Part shown: positions 1-6,702 of the stretch, in pieces
Numbering within the stretch: position 1 is the stretch's first letter
Layout: the number at the start of each line of letters is the position of its first letter
Assembly (NCBI GenBank): GCA_002482865.1
Contig: DLGU01000163.1
Coordinates: forward strand, 28,489 to 38,512
Direction: 5' to 3'
Length of the DNA: 10,024 nt
From: Porphyrobacter sp. UBA7686
Lineage (GTDB): Bacteria > Pseudomonadota > Alphaproteobacteria > Sphingomonadales > Sphingomonadaceae
Made by a program: the position numbers and the translations under genes
The notes under the pieces: generated by a model
Databases searched by the model: none
What the model was told of the DNA's origin: nothing
Seen by the model: the letters and a program-made list of their open reading frames with translations, nothing else

Positions 1-18
1 TCGAGAGACCCGGCGAAT

Positions 19-40
19 GTGTCTCGACTACGCTCGACAC
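19..40. repeat. Imperfect palindrome, possible dispersed intergenic (REP-like) element
   Basis: The sequence reads GTGtcTCGA-CTACGC-TCGACAC. GTG pairs with CAC and TCGA with TCGA, with two unpaired bases (TC) on the left arm, and GAACGG follows immediately. From memory, elements of this form (CTCGACTNCGCTCGA then CACGAACGG) recur in intergenic DNA of sphingomonads. That is recollection and there is only one copy here. The element lies just upstream of the chosen pepN start. A GTG inside it is in frame with pepN, but reading it as coding would add 14 Arg-rich residues that look like translated repeat. Confidence 0.4.
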
Positions 41-60
41 GAACGGGTAGAGAGCGAGGC

Positions 61-2724
61 ATGGATATCGCAACCACTCCCATCAGCCCCGACGGCAACC
101 CCGAACTCGCCGACGCCGCCCCCACTCCGCACGAGCCGCCCGTAATCCGGCGCGAGGATTACCAGCCATTTGCGTGGCTGGTGCCGACCACGCAGCTCGA
201 TTTCCGCTTGGGGCTGGAGGCGACCACCGTGACTGCGACCTTGCAGGTCGAGCGCAACCCTGCTGCCGCAGCAAGCCGCGAGCTTTGTCTCAACGGCGAC
301 AGCCTGACAGCACAAAGCGTGACGGTCGACGGCGCCCCGGCCGAGTGGCGGATCGACGGCCCCGATCTGATCGTGACCCTGCCGGGCGAAGCACACAGCG
401 TCACCATCGTCACTGAGATCGATCCCAGCGCCAACACCCAGCTGATGGGTCTCTATGCGTCGAACGGGATGCTCTGCACCCAATGCGAATCGGAAGGCTT
501 CCGGCGCATCACCTTCTTCCCCGACCGGCCCGATGTGCTTTCGACCTATGCGGTGCGGATGGAGGGGGATGCCAACCTGTTCCCGATCCTGCTGTGCAAT
601 GGCAACCGCACCGCTTCGGGCGAGAACCCTGACGGCACCCATTGGGCCGAGTGGCACGATCCCTGGCCCAAGCCGTCGTACCTCTTCGCGCTGGTCGCTG
701 GCGATTTGGTGGCGAACTCCAAGCCCTTCGTCACGGTCTCGGGCCGCGAAGTCGAGTGCAATGTCTGGGTGCGTGCCGAAGACCTTGGCCGCACAGATCA
801 CGCGCTGGAATCGCTCCACCGGTCGATGAAATGGGACGAAGACGTGTTCGGGCGCGAATATGACCTCGACCTCTACAACATCGTCGCCGTGTCCGATTTC
901 AACATGGGGGCGATGGAGAACAAGGGGCTCAACGTCTTCAACACGAAATACGTGCTGGCCGACCCCGACACCGCCACCGATGGTGACTTCGATGCGGTCG
1001 AAGGCGTGATCGCGCATGAATATTTCCACAACTGGTCGGGCAACCGCGTGACCTGCCGCGACTGGTTCCAGCTCTCCTTGAAGGAAGGCTTCACCGTGCT
1101 GCGCGACCAGCTCTTCTCGCAGGATATGCGGGGCGAGGCGGTCAAGCGGATCGAGGATGTGCGCATCCTGCGCGCCGCCCAGTTCCCTGAGGATTCAGGG
1201 CCGCTCGCCCACCCGATCCGGCCTGACAGCTACCGCGAGATCAGCAACTTTTACACTGCGACCGTCTACAACAAGGGCGCCGAAGTCATCCGCATGATGC
1301 GCTCGATGGTAGGTGTCGAACGCTTCCGCGCGGGCACCGATCTCTATTTCGACCGCCACGACGGCGAGGCTGCCACTTGCGAAGATTTCATCAAGGCGAT
1401 CGAAGATGGCGCGGGGATCGACCTTGCTCAGTTCCGGCGCTGGTACAGCCAGGCAGGCACCCCGCGCGTCACTGTGTCGCAGGCAGTCGAAGGTGACACG
1501 CTCAAGCTGACCCTCAAGCAGACCGTCCCCGTCACGCCGGGCCAGCCTGACAAGCTGCCCATGCCAATCCCCCTGCGGGTTGCGGTGCATTCGCGCGGGC
1601 AGGGGGCACTGGGCGAAGAACAGCTGATCGTGCTGACGGATGAGGAGCAGAGCTTCTCCCTCCCGCTGACCGGCCCCGATCCGGTTGTCTCGATCAACCG
1701 CGGCTTCACCGCGCCAGTGGTGATCGAGCGTGCCTTGGCGCGCGAAGACCTCGTGTTCCTAGCCGCGCATGATGATGATCCTTTCGCGCGGTCGGAAGCC
1801 TTGCAGGAACTCGCCGTCGGGCATCTCGTCGGAACGGCGAGCGGGTCGCTGGCGGCGGGCGAACAGGCGGCAGGCGAAGCGGCGATCATCGGCGCGTTCC
1901 GGTCGAGCCTCGCCGACAATGCGCTCGACGATGCAATGCGCGGCGAATTGATGGTGCTCCCGTCTGAAACCTATCTGTTCGAGGTCATGGCGACCGGCGA
2001 CCGCAAGGCTGATCCGGGCGCGATCCATATCGCGCGTGAAGGGCTGAAGGCGGCCATCGGCACCGCGTTGGCAGATGAGCTGAACGCGCTCCATGCGCGG
2101 GCCTCGGCGGTGTCGCTGGACGATCCGGCAGGACGCGGCGCGCGCAAGGTCAAGACCATCGCGCTGGGCCTGATTGCCGCTGCCGACCCGGCCCGTGCGG
2201 CTGAGCTTGCCGCTGCGCAATATGACGCGGCGGACAACATGACCGACCGGCAGGGCGCGCTGATGGTGCTCTGCGGGCTCGACGGTCCGCAGCGCGAGGC
2301 CAAGTTGGCGGATTTCTATGCTCGCTACCGGGACAACGCGCTGGTGGTGGACAAGTGGTTCACGTTGCAGGCGCTCTCGCTCCACCCCGATGTGATCGCG
2401 CATGTCCGCAAGCTCGCCGAGCATCCCGACTTCACCATGAAGAACCCCAACCGCGTACGGTCCCTGCACATGGCCTTCGCGGGCAATCCCAAGGGCTTCC
2501 ACAAGGCCGATGGGGAGGGATACCGTATGGTCGCCGATGTGATCCTCGCGCTTGATCCGATCAACCCGCAGACGGCGGCGCGCTTCGTGCCCGCGCTGGG
2601 CCGCTGGCGGCGGATCGAGCCAGGTCGGGCGGCGCTGATGAAGGGTGAGCTGGAGCGGATCATGGCCGCGGGCAACCTGTCGCGCGATACCTTCGAACAG
2701 GTCAGCCGCAGTCTGGAAGGCTGA
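61..2724 (+). CDS. pepN: Aminopeptidase N, M1 family zinc metallopeptidase
   Basis: Cytosolic aminopeptidase that removes N-terminal residues from peptides in general protein turnover. The 887-residue product is close to the roughly 870 residues of E. coli PepN. Visible landmarks are QCE at 141-143 (Glu143 would bind the substrate N-terminus), the exopeptidase motif GAMEN at 283-287, the zinc motif HEYFH at 319-323 with third ligand Glu342, and catalytic Tyr403. The spacing from HEYFH to Glu and Tyr matches the E. coli enzyme at a constant offset of 22. The N-terminal beta domain, thermolysin-like domain, small beta domain and long helical C-terminal domain are all present in length. No signal peptide is visible. 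The ATG at 61 is preferred over the in-frame GTG at 19, which lies in a repeat; purine-rich AGAG at 51-54 is a weak ribosome site. The stop lies one base before pgeF. Confidence 0.95.
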   Translation: MDIATTPISPDGNPELADAAPTPHEPPVIRREDYQPFAWLVPTTQLDFRLGLEATTVTATLQVERNPAAAASRELCLNGDSLTAQSVTVDGAPAEWRIDGPDLIVTLPGEAHSVTIVTEIDPSANTQLMGLYASNGMLCTQCESEGFRRITFFPDRPDVLSTYAVRMEGDANLFPILLCNGNRTASGENPDGTHWAEWHDPWPKPSYLFALVAGDLVANSKPFVTVSGREVECNVWVRAEDLGRTDHALESLHRSMKWDEDVFGREYDLDLYNIVAVSDFNMGAMENKGLNVFNTKYVLADPDTATDGDFDAVEGVIAHEYFHNWSGNRVTCRDWFQLSLKEGFTVLRDQLFSQDMRGEAVKRIEDVRILRAAQFPEDSGPLAHPIRPDSYREISNFYTATVYNKGAEVIRMMRSMVGVERFRAGTDLYFDRHDGEAATCEDFIKAIEDGAGIDLAQFRRWYSQAGTPRVTVSQAVEGDTLKLTLKQTVPVTPGQPDKLPMPIPLRVAVHSRGQGALGEEQLIVLTDEEQSFSLPLTGPDPVVSINRGFTAPVVIERALAREDLVFLAAHDDDPFARSEALQELAVGHLVGTASGSLAAGEQAAGEAAIIGAFRSSLADNALDDAMRGELMVLPSETYLFEVMATGDRKADPGAIHIAREGLKAAIGTALADELNALHARASAVSLDDPAGRGARKVKTIALGLIAAADPARAAELAAAQYDAADNMTDRQGALMVLCGLDGPQREAKLADFYARYRDNALVVDKWFTLQALSLHPDVIAHVRKLAEHPDFTMKNPNRVRSLHMAFAGNPKGFHKADGEGYRMVADVILALDPINPQTAARFVPALGRWRRIEPGRAALMKGELERIMAAGNLSRDTFEQVSRSLEG

Positions 2725-2725
2725 G

Positions 2726-3478
2726 GTGACCGGCTTCCAGATCGAACGTTCCGCCCTGCTCGACGGTGCGCCGCATGGCTTTTTCGGCAGCGCAGGCGGC
2801 GTGCATCAGTTCGGCTTTGGCGGTCCGGGCGATCCGGCGGAAGTGCAGGCGCTGCGGGCTGCCGCCGCTGAGGCGATCCGGGCGGGCGGGCACCTCGCCG
2901 CGCCGCATCAGGTGCATTCGCCCGATGTGGTGGTGGTGGACGAAAGCTGGGACGATTCTGCCGTGGGCCGCCCGGTTGCCGATGCGGTGGTGACGGCCAC
3001 TCCGGGCATCGTCCTCGGGATCGTCACGGCGGACTGCGGCCCGATCCTGTTTGCTGACCGCGAAGCCGGGGTCGTCGGCGCGGCTCATGCCGGGTGGCGC
3101 GGGGCCGTGGACGGGGTGCTCGAAAACACCATTGCCGCTATGGAAGCGCTCGGGGCGCAGCGGGAGCGCATCGCAGCTGTGCTCGGGCCGACCATCGCGC
3201 AGCCGAGTTACGAGGTCGACGCGCCGTTCCGCGCGCATTTCGGCGCAGAAGCCGAGCCGTTCTTCGCCCCCGCTCCCGAGCGCGATGGGACGCCGCGCTG
3301 GCATTTCGATCTGCCCAGCTTCATCTTGGCTCAGTTGGCGGCGTCAGGCCTTATCAAAATTGCGGATCTGGGGCGGGATACATTCTCCCATGTCGCGCGT
3401 TACCATTCCCACAGACGCTCTAGCCAAGCGGGCGAAGCCAATTATGGTCGGCAGATCAGTATGATCGCGCTGCCCTGA
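2726..3478 (+). CDS. pgeF: PgeF/YfiH family protein (multicopper 'laccase-domain' fold): peptidoglycan editing factor / purine nucleoside phosphorylase
   Basis: This is a 250-residue member of the YfiH/DUF152/LACC1 family. Family members were first called polyphenol oxidases. Later work assigns purine nucleoside phosphorylase/adenosine deaminase activity and, in E. coli, removal of wrongly incorporated serine from peptidoglycan precursors. Expected metal-site residues are visible: His64 in HQVH (61-64), Cys104 in TADC (101-104) and His121 in AHAGWRG (120-126). The Cys-to-His spacing of 17 equals that of E. coli YfiH. The C-terminus has HRR and NYGRQIS, as the family often does. GTG at 2726 is chosen because GGAAGG (2715-2720) sits five bases upstream and the protein then starts just before the family domain. 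An upstream in-frame ATG would lie deep inside pepN. The one-base gap suggests translational coupling with pepN. The exact substrate cannot be told from sequence. Confidence 0.88.
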   Translation: MTGFQIERSALLDGAPHGFFGSAGGVHQFGFGGPGDPAEVQALRAAAAEAIRAGGHLAAPHQVHSPDVVVVDESWDDSAVGRPVADAVVTATPGIVLGIVTADCGPILFADREAGVVGAAHAGWRGAVDGVLENTIAAMEALGAQRERIAAVLGPTIAQPSYEVDAPFRAHFGAEAEPFFAPAPERDGTPRWHFDLPSFILAQLAASGLIKIADLGRDTFSHVARYHSHRRSSQAGEANYGRQISMIALP

Positions 3479-3708
3479 CACCGGCTTGCACGCAGGCGAA
3501 CGCGGCTTGTTTAAAACACGGTTGGATTCTCGCAGGATTGCCGTTAATTGCCCCGCGCAAGTTTCGGGTGAGGCGCGCTCAAAGGCGCTGCCAAGTCCGA
3601 AGCAGGGATCAATCGACGGAATGGAATCGGGGCGCGAGCCCCGGCAGTGGAACACAACGCCGCGCGGGCCATCACTCCGTCGCGGCAGAACGAGCAGGGT
3701 AAGACGAA
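3479..3708 (+). promoter_or_regulatory. petABC upstream region with three possible stem-loops
   Basis: This 230-base gap holds no convincing gene and is the natural place for the petABC promoter and 5' leader. Three inverted repeats are visible. 3572-3592 has arms GGCGCGC and GCGCtGCC with one bulged T and a six-base loop. 3628-3643 is CGGGGC-GCGA-GCCCCG, a perfect six-pair stem closed by a GNRA tetraloop. 3659-3686 has arms GCCGCG and CGCGGC around a 16-base loop. None is followed by a T run, so they are not obvious terminators. The only AT-rich patch is around 3508-3516 (TGTTTAAAA). No good -35/-10 pair stands out. AGGG at 3696-3699 serves as the petA ribosome site, nine bases before the ATG. 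Short GC stems do arise by chance in DNA this rich in GC. Confidence 0.4.
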
Positions 3709-4272
3709 ATGGCTATTAACACGGCCGATACCAGCGCACTCAGCACCGATGAAGGCGTGCGCCGTCGCGACTGGATCCACATTGCCGCGCTGAGCACGGC
3801 GGGCGTCGGCGGCGCATCGCTGCTGTTCCCGCTGATCAGCCAGATGGCACCGTCGGAAGACGTGCTCGCCGCGAGCAGCACCGATGTTGATGTCGGCGCG
3901 ATCCAGCCCGGCCAGAGCATCAAGACCACGTTCCGCAAGCAGCCGCTTTTCGTGAAGCGCCTCACGCCGGAAGAAATCGCCGCCGCCAAGAAGGACGACG
4001 CGGCTGACATGCGTGACCCCGCGACGCTTGCTTCGCGCACCAAGGAAGGTCACGAAGACATTCTGATCACCATGGGCGTCTGCACCCACCTCGGCTGCGT
4101 GCCGCTGGGCGCGGCCGAAGGTGAGAACAAGGGTGAATTCGGCGGGTACTTCTGCCCCTGCCACGGTTCGCACTACGACGTGGCCGGCCGCATCCGCAAA
4201 GGCCCCGCGCCGCTCAACCTGAAGGTGCCGGAATATAGTTTTTCGTCTGACACCGTCGTCCGCGTCGGGTGA
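3709..4272 (+). CDS. petA: Ubiquinol-cytochrome c reductase, Rieske iron-sulfur subunit
   Basis: High-potential 2Fe-2S subunit of the cytochrome bc1 complex. It takes one electron from ubiquinol at the Qo site and passes it to cytochrome c1. The protein has 187 residues, normal for the bacterial family. Residues 18-23 (RRRDWI) followed by a hydrophobic segment at about 23-44 form a twin-arginine signal that stays as a membrane anchor, as is usual for this subunit. The cluster-binding boxes are CTHLGC at 125-130 and CPCHGSH at 149-155. By family precedent the ligands are Cys125, His127, Cys149 and His152, with a Cys130-Cys151 disulfide. The conserved Pro loop GPAP is at 165-168. The start follows AGGG at 3696-3699. 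First gene of petABC, with 67 bases to petB. Confidence 0.96.
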   Translation: MAINTADTSALSTDEGVRRRDWIHIAALSTAGVGGASLLFPLISQMAPSEDVLAASSTDVDVGAIQPGQSIKTTFRKQPLFVKRLTPEEIAAAKKDDAADMRDPATLASRTKEGHEDILITMGVCTHLGCVPLGAAEGENKGEFGGYFCPCHGSHYDVAGRIRKGPAPLNLKVPEYSFSSDTVVRVG

Positions 4273-4286
4273 GCCTTCGTATCTGA

Positions 4287-4303
4287 ACGATAATGATAAT
4301 CGT
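4287..4303. promoter_or_regulatory. Fur-box-like inverted repeat between petA and petB
   Basis: The bases ACGATAATGATAATCGT form an inverted repeat with eight-base arms (7 of 8 pairing) around a central G. Compared with the classical Fur 7-1-7 form TGATAATGATTATCA, positions 4288-4302 match at 12 of 15. The first 13 bases of the 19-base E. coli Fur consensus (GATAATGATAATC) are present exactly at 4289-4301. The site is the most AT-rich patch in the pet region and lies 36 bases before the petB ATG. No good -35 element is visible upstream, so an internal promoter is unproven. It could instead act as a weak RNA hairpin (five-pair stem, seven-base loop). That it binds Fur is inference. Confidence 0.45.
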
Positions 4304-4339
4304 CTGTTTCTTTAACTCAGATCAAGCCGAGAGAACGCC

Positions 4340-5701
4340 ATGAGTTTCGCCTGGGCCAAGCAGTATCAACCGCAGTCCGCTTTCACCAAGTGGCTGGACG
4401 AGAAATTGCCGTTTCCGCGGCTCGTCTACAACGCGGTAGGTGCCGGTTATCCGGTGCCGCGCAACCTCAACTATATGTGGAATTTCGGCGTTCTGGCCGG
4501 CTTCTGCCTGATGTTGCAGATCGTCACCGGCGTCGTGCTGGCGATGCATTATGCCGCCAACCAGGCGGTCGCGTTCGGCACGGTCGAGCACATCATGCGC
4601 AACGTCAACTATGGTTGGATGCTGCGTTACGCCCACGCCAACGGCGCGAGCTTCTTCTTCATCGTGATCTACCTGCACATCTTCCGCGGGTTCTTCTATT
4701 CGTCCTACAAGGCCCCGCGCGAGATGATCTGGCTGCTGGGCGTGGTGATCTTCCTGCTGATGATGGCGACCGCCTTCATGGGCTACGTGCTGCCGTGGGG
4801 CCAGATGAGCTTCTGGGGCGCGCAGGTCATCACCGGCCTGTTCACCGCGATCCCGCTGGTGGGTGAGCCGTTGCAGGTGTGGCTGCTGGGCGGCTTCGCG
4901 CCGGACAACGCTGCGCTGAACCGCTTCTTCTCGCTGCACTTCCTGCTGCCGTTCGTCATTGCGGGCGTTGTGATCCTGCACATCTGGGCGCTGCACATCC
5001 CCGGCTCGTCGAATCCGACCGGCGTGGAGGTGAAGCAGGAATCGGACACCGTTCCGTTCCACCCCTATTACACGGCGAAGGACGGTTTCGGGCTCGGCGT
5101 GTTCATGATCCTGTTCACCGCGATGGTGTTCTTCCTGCCCAACGCCTTGGGCCACCCGGATAATTACATCGAAGCGAACCCGCTCTCGACCCCGGCGCTG
5201 ATCGTTCCGGAATGGTATTTCTATCCGTTCTACGCGATCCTGCGTGCCTTCACCGGTGACCTCACCATTCCGTTCACCGGCATCGTGCTGATCCCCGCCA
5301 AGCTCTTGGGCGTGATCGCGATGTTCGGCTCGATCCTGGTGTGGTTCATCCTGCCCTGGCTGGACAAGAGCCCGGTGCGCTCGGGTCACTATCGTCCGCT
5401 GTTCCGCAAGTTCTTCTGGTTCGGCCTGATCCCGACCATGGCGGCGCTGTTCTACCTGGGCGGTGCCCATGCGGAAGAGCCCTACATCATGCTCAGCCAG
5501 ATCTTCACGGCTTACTACTTCATGCACTTCCTGGTGATCCTGCCGATCATCAGCCAGATCGAAGTGCCCAAGCCGCTGCCCTTCTCGATCACCGAAGCGG
5601 TGCTCGGCAAGGACAAGGCCGCGGAAGCTCCGCGCGCCGGAACGGTTGACGGCACTGACGCTGGCACCGCCACTGATGGTTCGCTGCAACCGGCCGAGTA
5701 A
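4340..5701 (+). CDS. petB: Ubiquinol-cytochrome c reductase, cytochrome b subunit
   Basis: Membrane core of the bc1 complex carrying hemes bL and bH and both quinone sites (Qo, Qi). The 453-residue length and full set of helices fit the bacterial, unsplit form. The four heme ligands are visible with the canonical spacing of 14: His99 and His113 in helix B, His200 and His214 in helix D. By homology His99/His200 bind bL and His113/His214 bind bH. The Qo-site signature [13 protein letters not shown] is at 148-160 and PEWY is at 290-293, with Glu291 expected in proton release. The last helix ends near 405. It is followed by a hydrophilic tail of about 45 residues rich in Ala, Thr, Gly and Asp. 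The ribosome site is the purine run GAGAGA at 4329-4334, five bases before the ATG. It lies between petA and petC in one operon. Confidence 0.97.
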   Translation: MSFAWAKQYQPQSAFTKWLDEKLPFPRLVYNAVGAGYPVPRNLNYMWNFGVLAGFCLMLQIVTGVVLAMHYAANQAVAFGTVEHIMRNVNYGWMLRYAHANGASFFFIVIYLHIFRGFFYSSYKAPREMIWLLGVVIFLLMMATAFMGYVLPWGQMSFWGAQVITGLFTAIPLVGEPLQVWLLGGFAPDNAALNRFFSLHFLLPFVIAGVVILHIWALHIPGSSNPTGVEVKQESDTVPFHPYYTAKDGFGLGVFMILFTAMVFFLPNALGHPDNYIEANPLSTPALIVPEWYFYPFYAILRAFTGDLTIPFTGIVLIPAKLLGVIAMFGSILVWFILPWLDKSPVRSGHYRPLFRKFFWFGLIPTMAALFYLGGAHAEEPYIMLSQIFTAYYFMHFLVILPIISQIEVPKPLPFSITEAVLGKDKAAEAPRAGTVDGTDAGTATDGSLQPAE

Positions 5702-5725
5702 TCGGTCGGGGCAGTCCCAAGCTAT

Positions 5726-5752
5726 CTGAACCGACAACGAGAAAGAGTTCAG
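5726..5752 (+). promoter_or_regulatory. Inverted repeat enclosing the petC ribosome-binding site
   Basis: The arms CTGAAC (5726-5731) and GTTCAG (5747-5752) are perfectly complementary. They enclose a 15-base loop that contains most of the purine-rich ribosome site GAGAAAGAG (5739-5747). The right arm ends two bases before the petC ATG at 5755. If the stem forms in mRNA it could modulate petC translation relative to petB. Six pairs is short, so this is suggestive only. The left arm is part of the 9-mer TATCTGAAC (5723-5731), which also occurs in the petA-petB gap. Confidence 0.3.
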
Positions 5753-5754
5753 TC

Positions 5755-6612
5755 ATGTCTATTCGTCTCGGCGGCATCATTGCAGGCCTGGCCATCACCC
5801 TAGTTCTGGTGCTCTGGTCGCTTGCACCCGGTGTCTACAACTTCGCCTTCGGCCCGGCGCCGGAAAAGCAGCCTTCCTATGCCTTCTACGAGCATGGTGA
5901 AGGCCCGGCGAACGGCTTCTCGTTCGACGGTGCGTTCGGCAAGTGGGACTATGCCCAGCTGCAACGCGGCTATCAGGTCTACAAGGAGGTCTGCTCGGCC
6001 TGCCACAGCCTGAAGTTCGTCGCGTTCCGCAACCTTCAGGACCTTGGCTACACCGAGGCTGAAGTTGACGCCGAAGCCGCCAGCTGGACCGTTCCGGGCA
6101 TCGATCCCGCCACCGGCGAGACGACCACCCGTCCGGGCGAGCCGACCGATTACTTCCCGATGCCGTTCTCCAACGCCATCGCCGCGGCGGCTGCCAACAA
6201 CAACGCGATCCCGCCTGATCTTTCGCTGATCACCAAGGCGCGTCATGACGGTTCGAACTACGTCTATTCGCTGCTGACCGGCTATGGCGAGGCCGATCCG
6301 GCCAAGGCCGCCAAGGTTGGCTTCGAGACCCCCGACGGCCTCTATTTCAACAAGCACTTCCCGAACGTGAACATTGCCATGGCCCCGCCGCTTGCGGTTG
6401 ATGGTCAGGTGACCTTCGCTGACGGCACGGCCTCGACCATCCCTCAGATGGCGACCGACGTGGCGGCCTTCTTGACCTGGACCGCCGAGCCTTCGCTGGT
6501 GGAGCGCAAGCAGACCGGTTGGTTCGTGATCGGCTTCCTGCTGTTCGCCACCGTGCTGGCCTTCCTCAGCTACAAGCAGATCTGGGCCGGGCTGAAGCCG
6601 AAGAAGGGCTAA
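5755..6612 (+). CDS. petC: Ubiquinol-cytochrome c reductase, cytochrome c1 subunit
   Basis: Membrane-anchored c-type cytochrome that accepts electrons from the Rieske protein and delivers them to a periplasmic cytochrome c. The 285-residue product begins with a hydrophobic signal segment (about residues 5-24). The heme-binding motif CSACH is at 80-84 (Cys80 and Cys83 thioether links, His84 axial ligand). PPDLSLI at 153-159 is a family signature. Met209 in NIAMAPPL is the likely sixth ligand. The C-terminal anchor helix spans about 256-272, followed by a Lys-rich cytoplasmic end (KPKKG). An insertion-like acidic and Thr-rich stretch lies at about 100-130. The ribosome site is GAGAAAGAG at 5739-5747. 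It is the last gene of petABC; a strong hairpin starts 22 bases after the stop. Confidence 0.96.
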   Translation: MSIRLGGIIAGLAITLVLVLWSLAPGVYNFAFGPAPEKQPSYAFYEHGEGPANGFSFDGAFGKWDYAQLQRGYQVYKEVCSACHSLKFVAFRNLQDLGYTEAEVDAEAASWTVPGIDPATGETTTRPGEPTDYFPMPFSNAIAAAAANNNAIPPDLSLITKARHDGSNYVYSLLTGYGEADPAKAAKVGFETPDGLYFNKHFPNVNIAMAPPLAVDGQVTFADGTASTIPQMATDVAAFLTWTAEPSLVERKQTGWFVIGFLLFATVLAFLSYKQIWAGLKPKKG

Positions 6613-6634
6613 GCCTACCCCCTCGAAACGCATC

Positions 6635-6669
6635 AGCGCCCCGTCATCCCTTGCGGATGGCGGGGCGCT
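6635..6669 (+). terminator. Hairpin terminator after petC
   Basis: The left arm 6635-6649 (AGCGCCCCGTCATCC) pairs with the right arm 6655-6669 (GGATGGCGGGGCGCT) along 15 positions, with a single T-G wobble and a five-base loop (CTTGC). This is by far the strongest hairpin seen in the window. It sits 22 bases after the petC stop and 33 bases before the apt ATG. The downstream T run is poor (TCTGCTTTG), so termination may be partial or the hairpin may act as a 3' stabiliser, leaving some read-through into apt. Confidence 0.75.
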
Positions 6670-6702
6670 CTGCTTTGAGGGGCTCGAAAGGGGCTCGCCG
6701 AC

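Noticed and set aside
19..60. GTG at 19 as the pepN start
   Set aside because: It would add 14 residues that are the translation of a palindromic repeat. The ATG at 61 gives a more usual length.
28..1029. 333-codon open frame on the minus strand opposite pepN
   Set aside because: It overlaps the conserved pepN catalytic region entirely, and its translation has no recognisable domain. Long antisense frames are expected in GC-rich coding DNA.
3486..3516. TTGCAC with TTTAAA 18 bases later as a sigma70-type petA promoter
   Set aside because: Only 3 of 6 and 4 of 6 matches with a long spacer. Too weak to call without a mapped 5' end.
3486..3719. 77-codon + strand frame in the petA upstream gap
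   Set aside because: It would start with TTG without a ribosome site, is Arg-rich without recognisable features, and runs over the petA start.
4322..5737. 471-codon minus-strand frame opposite petB
   Set aside because: Its composition is dominated by His, Asp, Glu, Arg and Gln, as expected when hydrophobic membrane codons are read in reverse. It is a shadow of cytochrome b.
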